Below, one piece after another: positions 8,282 through 16,456 of a DNA stretch of 55,432 nt. The translations under genes were made by a program, and so were the position numbers. Positions within the stretch are counted from its first letter, which is position 1. Every line of letters starts with the position of its first letter. The notes under the pieces were generated by a model that saw only the letters and a program-made list of their open reading frames with translations, did not search any database and was not told the DNA's origin. This DNA is from an uncultured Veillonella sp. (GTDB lineage Bacteria > Bacillota > Negativicutes > Veillonellales > Veillonellaceae), in NCBI RefSeq assembly GCF_934230905.1, contig NZ_CAKQFJ010000014.1, forward strand, positions 1 to 55,432, written 5' to 3'.

Positions 8282-8899
8282 TTATTTGTACAAGGCTAAA
8301 ATGGATGCTTCCTTTTCATCTAGTTCAGATTCAATTTGATTCATTTGCGCTTTCAACTCAGCCACATAGGATTCATCTTTAATACTAGCTATATTGATAC
8401 GCACGTTTAAAAATGCCGCCTTTACCGCTGCCCGCGCATTAATAGCTGCAATAATACCATCAGTAATGAGATTTTGATTTCCCTTTGTAGATGCAAGATA
8501 AGCAAGATCAAAGATTTCATAACTAATCATACCAATTTCTAAAGGTACATTAGCCGCATCCTTATAAGCCTGTTGAATAGCAGCCGTACGTGCCATTTTT
8601 TCTTCATCCGTATGTTTTGATAATGCCAAAGCATCCATAAATAAATTAAATACATTTGCATCTGCTTGCGCTAGTGAAAGTGCTTTTTCACGAATACTTT
8701 CGGCTTTTTGTTGTAACAGATGCATATCCTCTTGCACATCTTCATACCCTTTTTTATTAAAGGTGAGATTCGCTACCATTTCAGCCAATGCTGCCCCCAT
8801 AGCTGCCGTCAATGCTGCAATAGCACCGCCACCTGGTGTAGGTTCCTTGGAGGCAGTTGCCGCTACCAAATCTTTTACAGAACTCGTCAATAAATCCAT
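8282..8899 (-). CDS. fchA: Cyclodeaminase/cyclohydrolase family protein (formimino-THF cyclodeaminase-like)
   Basis: Small all-helical folate enzyme of 205 residues. Members convert 5-formimino-THF to 5,10-methenyl-THF or hydrolyse the latter. The signature EPTPGGGAIAALTAAMGAALAEMV (about residues 19-42) is the FTCD_C folate-binding segment. It lies 70 bp downstream of fhs on the same strand. Together the two would link a formimino or methenyl group on tetrahydrofolate to formate and ATP, as in purine or histidine fermentation. Which of the two reactions it performs cannot be decided by eye. Confidence 0.88.
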   Translation of the reverse strand: MDLLTSSVKDLVAATASKEPTPGGGAIAALTAAMGAALAEMVANLTFNKKGYEDVQEDMHLLQQKAESIREKALSLAQADANVFNLFMDALALSKHTDEEKMARTAAIQQAYKDAANVPLEIGMISYEIFDLAYLASTKGNQNLITDGIIAAINARAAVKAAFLNVRINIASIKDESYVAELKAQMNQIESELDEKEASILALYK

Positions 8900-8919
8900 A
8901 TATACTCCTCAATAACAAA

Positions 8920-8935
8920 GGGGGCCATTGCCCCC
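8920..8935 (-). other. Short GC hairpin between fhs and fchA
   Basis: GGGGGC and GCCCCC arms with a 4-nt loop in the 70-bp gap. It could be a weak terminator or a processing/stability hairpin that sets fchA below fhs. Confidence 0.5.
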
Positions 8936-8969
8936 TCTGTATACTATGTCAATCAACATAACATATTAA

Positions 8970-10640
8970 TTAGAACAATCCTTTAATAGTGCCATCCGCT
9001 TCAATATCCATATTAAGTGCAGCAGGGCGCTTAGGTAAACCTGGCATTACCATCACATCACCGGTGCGGCATACTAGAAATCCTGCTCCATTAGCAACAC
9101 GGATGTCAGTTACATTGATTGTAAATCCTGTTGGCGCCCCCAATAATGCTGGATTATCAGACAAAGAATATTGAGTTTTCGCCATACATACTGGTAAGTT
9201 ATCTAGCCCCCACTCTTTTAATTGAGCGATTTGTTTTTTCGCCTTTGCACCAAATGTAACACCATCACCGCCGTAAATGGTACGAACAATCTTACCGATT
9301 TTATCTTCGATGCTATCTGTTAATTCATATACAAATTTAGGTGTTGGCACGCTACCTTCCACGAGTTCCACAACGCGTTTCGCCATGTCGATACCACCTT
9401 CGCCACCTTTTTCCCAACATTCGTTGAGCTCTACCGGTACACCATAGTCATTACACAAATGTGTTAACTCAGTAATTTCTGCATCCGTATCAGTAACAAA
9501 TTTGTTAATAGCAACCATCACAGGTACATCGAAGAAACGCATATTTTCAATAGCTTTACGCAAATTGCTGAAGCCCTTTGTTACAGCCTCTACATTTTCC
9601 GTATTTAACTCTTGTTTTGGCACACCACCATGCATTTTAAGAGCGCGCAATGTAGCGACGATGACAACAGCATTTGGGAAGATATCGCCATAACGGCATT
9701 TAATGTCGAGGAACTTTTCTGCCCCTAGATCAGCGCCGAAACCAGCTTCTGTCACTACGATATCACCAAGTTTCATACCTAATTTTGTAGCTACTACAGA
9801 GTTACAACCATGAGCAATATTAGCGAATGGACCGCCATGTACGATAGCCGGTGTATGCTCCAGGGTTTGTACAAGATTTGGTTTTATTGCATCTTTCATA
9901 AGAAGAGCCATTGCCCCTTCACAACCAAGTTGATGCACATACACAGGCTCACCCTTGAGATTTGGACCGATAACGATACGACCAAAACGGGCCTTTAAAT
10001 CTTCTAAATCTTTAGCCAAGCACAAAATTGCCATGATTTCAGAAGCAACCGTAATCATGAAGTGATCTTCTCTAGGAAAACCACACACCTTGCCACCCAT
10101 TGCAACAGTCACGTTACGTAAAGCACGATCATTCATATCGAGCACACGAGTCCAAGAAATTTGACGTAAATCAATTTGTAACTCATTCCCTTGATGAATG
10201 TGATTATCAATCATAGCGGACAACAAATTATTCGCCGCTGTAATAGCATGCATATCACCAGTAAAATGAAGATTAATATCATCCATTGGCACTACTTGTG
10301 CATAACCGCCACCAGCAGCGCCCCCCTTAATACCAAATACAGGACCTAAAGATGGCTCACGAAGAGCTGCAATGGCCTTTTTACCGATTTTATTTAACGC
10401 CTGTACCAAACCGATAGAAGTCGTTGATTTTCCTTCCCCTGCTGGCGTTGGTGTAATAGCTGTGACGAGGACTAATTTCCCATCTTTTTTATTTTCTAAT
10501 CGTTTAATAGCATCGAAAGAAATCTTTGCCTTATAATGGCCATATTGTTCTATATCATCAGGCGTAAGCCCACATTTATCTGCGATAACCTGAATTTTTT
10601 CCATCTTATTTTGTTGAGCTATTTCAATATCGGTAAGCAT
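8970..10640 (-). CDS. fhs: Formate--tetrahydrofolate ligase
   Basis: ATP-dependent ligase making 10-formyl-THF from formate, or running backward to harvest ATP. The 556 residues match the family length. Motifs seen are TPTPAGEGKSTTSIGL (P-loop), REPSLGPVFGIKGGAAGGG, and ADLGAEKFLDIKCR. It is the first gene of an fhs-fchA pair. The neighbouring permease and the molybdenum-cofactor genes elsewhere in the window suggest that it may run in the ATP-forming direction during purine breakdown (inference). RBS is GAGGAGG. Confidence 0.97.
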   Translation of the reverse strand: MLTDIEIAQQNKMEKIQVIADKCGLTPDDIEQYGHYKAKISFDAIKRLENKKDGKLVLVTAITPTPAGEGKSTTSIGLVQALNKIGKKAIAALREPSLGPVFGIKGGAAGGGYAQVVPMDDINLHFTGDMHAITAANNLLSAMIDNHIHQGNELQIDLRQISWTRVLDMNDRALRNVTVAMGGKVCGFPREDHFMITVASEIMAILCLAKDLEDLKARFGRIVIGPNLKGEPVYVHQLGCEGAMALLMKDAIKPNLVQTLEHTPAIVHGGPFANIAHGCNSVVATKLGMKLGDIVVTEAGFGADLGAEKFLDIKCRYGDIFPNAVVIVATLRALKMHGGVPKQELNTENVEAVTKGFSNLRKAIENMRFFDVPVMVAINKFVTDTDAEITELTHLCNDYGVPVELNECWEKGGEGGIDMAKRVVELVEGSVPTPKFVYELTDSIEDKIGKIVRTIYGGDGVTFGAKAKKQIAQLKEWGLDNLPVCMAKTQYSLSDNPALLGAPTGFTINVTDIRVANGAGFLVCRTGDVMVMPGLPKRPAALNMDIEADGTIKGLF

Positions 10641-10813
10641 AATTCCTCCTCATACACACTTGTTTTGTCTACTGTGAATGTATATTTGTACATTTGTTAC
10701 TTTTTCTATTATATGTGAAAGTATAGATTATGTCTAATACTAATCACTAACAAAATTAGTAAACTATCTAATAAGTGCATTGGATAAAATTCATTAACCA
10801 TCACTTTAAATAC

Positions 10814-10852
10814 AAAAGAAGCACTGATACAGGGTGTACCAATGCTTCTTTT
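10814..10852 (-). terminator. Terminator of the ttdAB operon
   Basis: Arms AAAAGAAGCA and TGCTTCTTTT, with an inner GGTAC/GTATC-like pairing. It lies after ttdB and before the fhs promoter region. Confidence 0.8.
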
Positions 10853-10891
10853 GCGGATAATCCCCCTATTAAGTTAATCCTCACAATGAGA

Positions 10892-11503
10892 TTATTTAAT
10901 GAAGCTTACGTGTTTATAGATTTCTTCTAACACTTCTTCTTTTTTCGCATTGTATTCTACTTTTTTATTTTCAAAGTAGTTATTACCTTCTGCATCAATG
11001 GATACGATGAGCGGACCAAATTCTTTAACACGGCAAGTCCATAATGTTTCAGGCATACCGAGTTCACGCCAGTTAGCAGACTCGATTTCCTCTACTTCTG
11101 TAGCAGCAAGTACGGCATTACCAGCTGGAAATACGCAGTGCAATGCACCAAAGTCTTTACATGCACGTGCTGTTTCAGGCCCCATACCACCTTTACCAAC
11201 AATAAGACGCACACCGGTTTGTTTCACAAATTCGTACTCGAATTTTTCCATACGCATAGATGTTGTAGGACCTACGGAAATCATTTCAAATGTATCATCT
11301 CCATGATCGCGTACGATTGGACCTGCATGTAGGATAGCACCGTTGCGAACATCTACAGGTAACTCACGGCCATATTCAACAAGACGACGATGAGCTACAT
11401 CACGGCATGTTGTAATGTGACCATTTAAATATATAATATCCCCTGCTTTGATACCTTCAAGATCAGATGCTTGAATTGGTGTTGTCAAAATATGTTTAGC
11501 CAT
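10892..11503 (-). CDS. ttdB: L(+)-tartrate dehydratase (class I fumarase-type) beta subunit
   Basis: Beta subunit of an iron-sulfur hydro-lyase that dehydrates L-tartrate to oxaloacetate. The 203-residue sequence closely follows the E. coli TtdB pattern: ILTTPI start, GDIIYLNGHITTCRDVAHRR, HAGPIVR, SVGPTTSMRMEKFE, GKGGMGPET and WTCRVKEFGPLIVSID. Class I fumarase beta subunits are close relatives, so fumarase activity is the main alternative. It overlaps the ttdA stop by one base (TAATG), so translation is coupled. Confidence 0.9.
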   Translation of the reverse strand: MAKHILTTPIQASDLEGIKAGDIIYLNGHITTCRDVAHRRLVEYGRELPVDVRNGAILHAGPIVRDHGDDTFEMISVGPTTSMRMEKFEYEFVKQTGVRLIVGKGGMGPETARACKDFGALHCVFPAGNAVLAATEVEEIESANWRELGMPETLWTCRVKEFGPLIVSIDAEGNNYFENKKVEYNAKKEEVLEEIYKHVSFIK

Positions 11504-12405
11504 TAGAATGTCACTCCTTTATGAGATAAAATTTCGTACTTACCGTCTTTATCAAATACTACATGACCGCGACGATGGTTCCAACAACCAACGTTTACAG
11601 CTACAGAAATTACAGATGGATGACGAGAACCATGCTCGATGTTAACGCCCATGACGGATTTATCACCACCCATACCTTGAGGTCCGAGATGTAATGCATT
11701 AATACCGTCTTCTAGTAGTTGTTCCATGTACGCTGCTTTTTCATTATCAGCTTTAGAGGAAACAGGACGCATCAAAGCCTTTTTGGACATAACAGCGGCT
11801 GTATCGATGGATGTGGCAATGCCTACGCCTACTAAAAGTGGAGGACACGCATTCAAGCCATAACTTGTCATCAAGTCTAGTACGAACTTAGCTACCCCTT
11901 CATAACCTTCACCTGGCATCAATGTTTTACCCGAACCGGGCAAAGAGCAACCGCCACCAGCCATATATGGGAAGATTTCTACATCATCACGACCAGGTAC
12001 GATATCCCATGTGATATAAGGTGCTGTACGGCCAATATTTTTACCCGTATTGAATTCATCAAATGTTTCTACACAGTTATGACGAAGTGGAGCATCTTGT
12101 GTAGCTTGATATGTAGCATTGCGCAAAATTTCTTCCAGCTCACCAATCAATGGATAATTAGAACCAACCTTTACCCAAAATTGTAATACCCCTGTATCTT
12201 GGCAGGATGGACGGTTCAATTCATAAGCAAGATCCATATTTTTGTGCATTGTTTCATAAATTGTTTTCGCCAATGGATTTTTTTCATCTGCAGCAAGCTC
12301 TTTAATTTTAGCTTCTACATCATCAGGTAATTTTTTTGCTACATAAGCAATGAACTTAGCAATGACATTTGTCATTTCTTGTACTTGTTGTTCTTTCGTA
12401 CTCAT
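11503..12405 (-). CDS. ttdA: L(+)-tartrate dehydratase (class I fumarase-type) alpha subunit
   Basis: Catalytic Fe-S subunit of 300 residues. The three cysteines that hold the 4Fe-4S cluster are visible in NRPSCQDTG (about 73), AGGGCSLPG (about 160) and VGCWNHRRG (about 276). The sequence tracks E. coli TtdA closely from end to end, including PPLLVGVGIATS. Product oxaloacetate would feed the succinate/propionate pathway of Veillonella. The gene is preceded by its own promoter and by a dedicated AraC-type regulator gene, arguing for substrate induction and for tartrate rather than housekeeping fumarase use. RBS is TGGAGG. Confidence 0.9.
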   Translation of the reverse strand: MSTKEQQVQEMTNVIAKFIAYVAKKLPDDVEAKIKELAADEKNPLAKTIYETMHKNMDLAYELNRPSCQDTGVLQFWVKVGSNYPLIGELEEILRNATYQATQDAPLRHNCVETFDEFNTGKNIGRTAPYITWDIVPGRDDVEIFPYMAGGGCSLPGSGKTLMPGEGYEGVAKFVLDLMTSYGLNACPPLLVGVGIATSIDTAAVMSKKALMRPVSSKADNEKAAYMEQLLEDGINALHLGPQGMGGDKSVMGVNIEHGSRHPSVISVAVNVGCWNHRRGHVVFDKDGKYEILSHKGVTF

Positions 12406-12486
12406 CGTAAACCTCCAAATGGACTTTATTATTTAGAACTTTATAATCATTTCTGCTTTGGAGCTTTAGCTCCTTTCGATGATTTC

Positions 12487-12515
12487 ATTCTACTCTTTTT
12501 TCAGGATATAACTAT
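12487..12515 (-). promoter_or_regulatory. ttdAB promoter with activator-type -35 region
   Basis: On the minus strand TTGG is followed by ATAGTT (12510-12515), 17 bp and TAGAAT (12487-12492). The poor -35 match and the conservation of the whole 14-mer ATATAACTATCCAA (plus strand, 12506-12519) in the SemiSWEET promoter suggest an activator-dependent promoter. The predicted start leaves a leader of about 75 nt before ttdA. Confidence 0.6.
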
Positions 12516-12567
12516 CCAATTTATAAGTTGATTTTTGATGGTAAAAGCACGACAAATTCATACAAAA

Positions 12568-12710
12568 TCACCCATATGATTATATTTTCACCCATCTAAA
12601 ATATACAATTACACCTATACAAAAATATCAAAAAGAGCACTACTTATCAAAAAGTAGCGCTCTTTTACCATTTATTCTTATAGAATTATACCATATACAA
12701 ATTCACCTAT
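12568..12710 (-). promoter_or_regulatory. Repeated TCACCYAT half-sites upstream of ttdA
   Basis: Plus-strand copies occur at 12568-12575 and 12588-12595 (identical, spaced 20 bp, same face of the helix), with related copies TACACCTAT at 12610-12618 and TTCACCTAT at 12702-12710. Direct half-sites two helical turns apart are what AraC-family activators usually bind. Binding by the neighbouring regulator is inference. Confidence 0.45.
12630..12667 (-). terminator. Terminator of the first AraC-type regulator gene
   Basis: Arms AAAAGAGCaCTACTT and AAGTAGcGCTCTTTT (one mismatch) stand between the regulator gene and the ttdA promoter, so ttdAB depends on its own promoter. Confidence 0.8.
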
Positions 12711-12792
12711 ACCTAATGATTGTATATACATTCCAAATTAGTTATAGAATTCTACATTATTTATGCTTAAAAGGATACCAAAACTATCTAAA

Positions 12793-13815
12793 TCAGGCTT
12801 TCAATGAATTAACAACATTCTCAAGCTGTGTTGTAACCGCTTTAAGTTTTTGATTTGCCTTATCTAATTCAACCTTATATTGCAGATCATCGTGATAAGG
12901 AACGAAAGATTCTAGTGTTCTTATAATATCTTGTTCTTGAGTGGAAATAATTTCCTTCCAATCATGCAGCTTAGTCTTACGCCCCATCTCTTTTGCCTGC
13001 TTACGATATTCAGAAGGAGTTGTATGAAAATGCTTTTTAAAAGCCACATTAAAAGCCTTTATATCTGCAAATCCACAATCGCTAGCTATATATGCCACGC
13101 TATCTGTGGAGTTAGCCAATCGGACGGTCGCCTCGCGTAATCGCAAGCGCAACACATATTCTAAGAAGGAAACACCTAATTGGCGTTTAAAGAACTGAGA
13201 TGTATAGTTCACATTATAATCACCGATTTGGGCAATATCTTCTAATTCAATCTTTTGCTGATAATTTTTATCTATATAGGCAATCATCTTATCAAAGGTA
13301 GCTACCGTCATTTCAACAGGCTTACCATGAATCGACTTAACCGCATCAATCTTACTATATAAATCACTAGCCAATGACAAATAATGATGCTCCAGCCATA
13401 AGCGATTAGCCGAACTTTCACCATCAGCCCTCAACAACATCATCATAGCCGCATGATGACGCAAGGATGTAAAGAATGAATTGTGGCGATTCGTTTCATC
13501 TGAACGTACTACAAATTGATACATCCCAAAGTTCTGATCAAATTGTTGAAAGAAATCCTTACCTACATGAATAACCAATGCCGTCGTATCCTGCTCTAAT
13601 GCCAACGTAGCATGTCCCACTTGAGGGGAAATAATGATAGAGTCGAGAGGTTCCATTGTAAAAACCTCACTATTACAGCTCATCTCAATACGGCCCTTTA
13701 ACAAGATAAGGATTTCCGTTTCTCCATGCCAATTATAATGATACGTACTAACCTTGTATATATGGCTACTAAAATCTATATGATTATGTTTATAGGTGTA
13801 GTAGAAATAATCCAT
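12793..13815 (-). CDS. AraC family transcriptional regulator, probably of ttdAB
   Basis: 340 residues: an N-terminal cupin-like sensor (about 1-150, with NWHGETEILILLKG and ISPQVGH), a linker, and a C-terminal pair of helix-turn-helix units (about 180-285, with LEDIAQIGDYNVNYTSQFFKRQLG and the second-helix signature CGFADIKAFNVAFKKHF). A further 50-residue tail looks able to form a coiled coil. It is about 60% identical by eye to the regulator at 15228-16250. It lies directly upstream of ttdA on the same strand, separated by a terminator. The ligand is unknown; tartrate or a related dicarboxylate is the natural guess. Confidence 0.88.
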   Translation of the reverse strand: MDYFYYTYKHNHIDFSSHIYKVSTYHYNWHGETEILILLKGRIEMSCNSEVFTMEPLDSIIISPQVGHATLALEQDTTALVIHVGKDFFQQFDQNFGMYQFVVRSDETNRHNSFFTSLRHHAAMMMLLRADGESSANRLWLEHHYLSLASDLYSKIDAVKSIHGKPVEMTVATFDKMIAYIDKNYQQKIELEDIAQIGDYNVNYTSQFFKRQLGVSFLEYVLRLRLREATVRLANSTDSVAYIASDCGFADIKAFNVAFKKHFHTTPSEYRKQAKEMGRKTKLHDWKEIISTQEQDIIRTLESFVPYHDDLQYKVELDKANQKLKAVTTQLENVVNSLKA

Positions 13816-13867
13816 AAGAATTACATGCTCCCTAGAAAATCAAATAATAATTATTGAATATCATATT

Positions 13868-14509
13868 TTAAAAACCAATTTTCCCTAATAGATATAATGT
13901 AAATATAGAAATACCTCCACCAATCCCACCAGCTACTACTATTGTCAAATACGGAATATCAAGAACAGTCCTAAACGTTTTTAAAAATAACAATATCTGT
14001 AAAAGTCCACAGGTTAATGTTGTCCCTAGAATTACTGCTCCTGCAAAAACCATATTAACAATATTTGTTAATACCAAAACAGACATAAGCGAAAAAATAA
14101 ATAACTCTACACTCTTAACTAAAAATATTTCAGCATAGGCATAAAAATAAACCATAAAAACTCGTTTTAATGTCAATGCTGCATCGGCCCCTTTTGCTAT
14201 CAACAAAAAGATAGGTACGAATACAACAGACATAACGATAAAAGTTACAAATGAACCTGCAATATTCATTGCAAGAGTAGGATTAATTAAAAGTTCCGCG
14301 AATGTTGTTGTAGATTCAGGCTTTAATAAATTAACACTTATACTACCAATAGTCATAATAAGTAGCATCAATACTATATAAAACACAACAGCTTTTATAG
14401 AACCTCTAAAAGTTCCTCTAACTTGAAAGTATGGTAACCATAAGTTAGGACTCACAACAGCATTAATAATTTGTCTATATACGCTAATAGAGTCAGTACT
14501 ATTAACCAT
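13868..14509 (-). CDS. Multi-pass membrane protein of unknown function (YIP1-like)
   Basis: 213 residues with about five strongly hydrophobic helices (near 37-57, 80-105, 120-140, 145-170 and 185-210) and a short polar N-terminus. The layout resembles Yip1-domain proteins, but I see no decisive motif. It starts behind GAGAGG and lies 52 bp upstream of the first AraC-type regulator, so they may be cotranscribed. The SemiSWEET terminator at 14533-14566 separates it from the upstream gene. It could take part in uptake or sensing for that regulator; this is only positional. Confidence 0.65.
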   Translation of the reverse strand: MVNSTDSISVYRQIINAVVSPNLWLPYFQVRGTFRGSIKAVVFYIVLMLLIMTIGSISVNLLKPESTTTFAELLINPTLAMNIAGSFVTFIVMSVVFVPIFLLIAKGADAALTLKRVFMVYFYAYAEIFLVKSVELFIFSLMSVLVLTNIVNMVFAGAVILGTTLTCGLLQILLFLKTFRTVLDIPYLTIVVAGGIGGGISIFTLYLLGKIGF

Positions 14510-14532
14510 AAAAACCTCTCTTATTCACATAA

Positions 14533-14566
14533 AAATGCCCCCCTTATTAATCTAAGGGATGCATTT
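14533..14566 (-). terminator. Terminator downstream of the SemiSWEET gene
   Basis: Arms AAATGC-CCCTTA and TAAGGG-GCATTT with small internal bulges, between the SemiSWEET gene and the membrane-protein gene. Confidence 0.65.
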
Positions 14567-14614
14567 ATTATGATATATATTTTTAACAATGGTCAATAGC
14601 AGCTTAATTCAAAA

Positions 14615-14881
14615 TTACATAAGAGCCGTAATCGCTGCTGCTAAACCGAAGAAGATGCCTGGGGCATTGGCTAATGCTACTGGAATGTCTCTATGCTCTT
14701 TGAACAAGCCATATGCTACCCATAATGTGCAGTTAATAGCTGCTACTAATGGTTGGATCCAATCGCCTGTGCCTGGATGAGCTAAGTTATGCATGATTTG
14801 TGGGAAGTAAGACACATACATAGCTACAGCAGTAACAGTTGCAACTTTACCTACATTTTCCATAAATTTAACTCGATTCAT
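14615..14881 (-). CDS. SemiSWEET family transporter
   Basis: An 88-residue protein with three membrane helices, the bacterial half-size version of SWEET sugar uniporters that works as a dimer. The PQ-loop hallmark is present (SYFPQIMHNL, about residues 24-33), followed by the second-helix INCTLWVAYGLFK with the conserved Asn and Trp that line the binding pocket. It has a strong ribosome site (TGGAGG) and its own promoter, which copies the design of the ttdAB promoter. The substrate is not known; the shared regulation raises the possibility of a small carboxylate or sugar acid rather than a plain sugar (inference). Confidence 0.85.
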   Translation of the reverse strand: MNRVKFMENVGKVATVTAVAMYVSYFPQIMHNLAHPGTGDWIQPLVAAINCTLWVAYGLFKEHRDIPVALANAPGIFFGLAAAITALM

Positions 14882-14931
14882 ATATCCTCCAAAATTATAA
14901 CTTACTAATTTTTTTACTCCTGATGAAGTAT

Positions 14932-14960
14932 ATTTTACTCAGTTTGGAGAATATAACTAT
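14932..14960 (-). promoter_or_regulatory. SemiSWEET promoter, same architecture as the ttdAB promoter
   Basis: On the minus strand TTGG-ATAGTT (ATAGTT at 14955-14960), 17 bp and TAAAAT (14932-14937). The 14-mer ATATAACTATCCAA recurs at 14951-14964 of the plus strand. TTCACCTAT at 15054-15062 lies 94 bp from the -35 element, matching the 95-bp offset of TACACCTAT at the ttdAB promoter; another partial copy (ATCACCTAA) is at 15132-15140. Confidence 0.6.
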
Positions 14961-15066
14961 CCAAATTAAAAGATAGTTTTTTTTAGTAAAATCATGCAAA
15001 ACCTATAGGTTTTTTCTATTTTTTCTTATTATGTACAACTATAATTCTATATATTCACCTATACAA

Positions 15067-15099
15067 AAAAGGCACTAACTATCGACTATAGTGCCTTTT
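15067..15099 (-). terminator. Terminator of the second AraC-type regulator gene
   Basis: Arms AAAAGGCACTA and TAGTGCCTTTT, perfect 11-bp stem, between the regulator gene and the SemiSWEET promoter. Confidence 0.85.
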
Positions 15100-15227
15100 G
15101 ATACTTTATCCAAATTTTAAATATATAGAAAATCACCTAATTCTAATATTTCTATATATAACCCAAATATATTACTTACAATATTCCTGTTAAGAAAATA
15201 GAATCGCTATCTATATAACAAGATACA

Positions 15228-16250
15228 TTATAAATCCTTTACTACATCAGCAAGCTTCGATTTTAATGATTCTAGCTTATGGCTCATAAACTCTAGTTCA
15301 GCCTTTGCTCTAGCGTCATCTTCATAGGCTAAAAAGGAATGTAATAGGTCTAGTACATCTTGATTTTCAACCGAAATAATTTTCTTCGAATCTTGTACTA
15401 TCGTTTTCCGACCGATCTCTTTTACTTGCTTCCGATATTCTGTTGGTGTCATATGAAAATGCTTTTTGAAAGCTATATTAAAGGCCTTAATATCTGCAAA
15501 TCCACAACCACTTGCAATCCTTGCAATAGCCTCATCCGTACTAGTTAATTGTGTCGTAGCATCTCGCAGTCTCAACCGCAACACATAGTCCACAAAAGAA
15601 ATGCCCATTTGCCGTTTAAAGAATTGTGATGTATAGGCCACATTATAGCCACCTATTCTCGCAATATCTTCTAGCTCTAACTTTTGTTGATAATGTTCGT
15701 CGATATACTCAATCATTTTATCAAAGGTAGCCGGTTTAATATCACCAGGTCTCGCATTTTCATGAACTTTTTTAACTGGATCAAATTCTCTAAATACATC
15801 CCCCACTAAAGCCAAATAATGATGCTCTATCCACATACGATAAATTGGGTTTTCCCCTTTATTCATTAACAACATCGTCATGGCCGCATGATGGCGTAAG
15901 GTCGTAAAAAATTCATTATGACGTGTGCTCACATCGGAACGAATAACAAACTCATACATACCAAAATTCGGATCATACTGTTGATAAAATTCATTACCGA
16001 CCTGAACAACAAAGGCAATCACATCATCTTCAAGCGCTAGTATTGAATGTCCCACCTGAGGTGAAATAATGGCAACATCAAGAGGTTCCATCGTAAAAGT
16101 CTCATCATTACAACGCATCTCGACACGACCCTTTAAGAGAATAAAAATCTCTGTTCCTCCGTGCCAATTGTAAGTATAAGTACCAACCCTATATATACTG
16201 CTACTAAACTCTATATAATTGTGCTTATATGTATAGTCTAGATACTCCAT
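15228..16250 (-). CDS. AraC family transcriptional regulator, probably of the SemiSWEET gene
   Basis: 340 residues, same length and domain order as the regulator at 12793-13815: cupin-like sensor with NWHGGTEIFILLKG and ISPQVGH, two helix-turn-helix units (LEDIARIGGYNVAYTSQFF and CGFADIKAFNIAFKKHF), then a helical tail. Sensor residues match well, so both may bind the same kind of ligand. The gene lies directly upstream of the SemiSWEET gene, just as its sister lies upstream of ttdA, which points to a duplication of a regulator-plus-target arrangement. A 42-codon reading frame ends 6 bp before its ATG. Confidence 0.88.
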   Translation of the reverse strand: MEYLDYTYKHNYIEFSSSIYRVGTYTYNWHGGTEIFILLKGRVEMRCNDETFTMEPLDVAIISPQVGHSILALEDDVIAFVVQVGNEFYQQYDPNFGMYEFVIRSDVSTRHNEFFTTLRHHAAMTMLLMNKGENPIYRMWIEHHYLALVGDVFREFDPVKKVHENARPGDIKPATFDKMIEYIDEHYQQKLELEDIARIGGYNVAYTSQFFKRQMGISFVDYVLRLRLRDATTQLTSTDEAIARIASGCGFADIKAFNIAFKKHFHMTPTEYRKQVKEIGRKTIVQDSKKIISVENQDVLDLLHSFLAYEDDARAKAELEFMSHKLESLKSKLADVVKDL

Positions 16251-16256
16251 TATTAC

Positions 16257-16385
16257 CTACACTCCATAATTCAATTGCTTACGCAAAGCCTTCTCTTGAG
16301 TCCGACCAATTGCTAACAAATCATATTCATCCTTTGTCCAAGGGCCAAATAAAACTTGTTCTACCATAGTGTCAACCAGATACAT
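16257..16385 (-). CDS. Possible 42-residue protein upstream of the second AraC regulator
   Basis: Frame MYLVDTMVEQVLFGPW... ending KQLNYGV, stop at 16257-16259, 6 bp before the regulator start, so translation could be coupled. The composition looks like a real protein (charged amphipathic helix, WTKDEYDLL), not random. The ribosome site is weak (GAG). It may be a small leader protein, or the C-terminal remnant of a lost gene: the frame stays open for at least 10 codons before the ATG. I do not recognise a family. Confidence 0.4.
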   Translation of the reverse strand: MYLVDTMVEQVLFGPWTKDEYDLLAIGRTQEKALRKQLNYGV

Positions 16386-16400
16386 ACTATTTCTCAAATC

Positions 16401-16416
16401 AGTACAGGCCTGTACT
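16401..16416. promoter_or_regulatory. Perfect 16-bp palindrome AGTACAGGCCTGTACT
   Basis: Complete dyad with no spacer, between the moeA terminator and the small frame that precedes the second AraC regulator. Position and symmetry suit an operator for a dimeric regulator. No convincing -10/-35 pair was placed around it. Confidence 0.45.
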
Positions 16417-16420
16417 AATA

Positions 16421-16448
16421 AAAAAGGGACTCGTCTATGAGCCCCTTT
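16421..16448 (-). terminator. Terminator of the thiT-mobAB-moeA operon
   Basis: On the minus strand AAAGGGgCTC pairs with GAGtCCCTTT (one mismatch) and is followed by TTTTTATTA, directly after the moeA stop. Confidence 0.8.
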
Positions 16449-16456
16449 GTGATTTA

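Noticed and set aside
11138..11332. Plus-strand frames inside ttdB
   Set aside because: Shadows of a well-conserved minus-strand enzyme gene, with no ribosome site.
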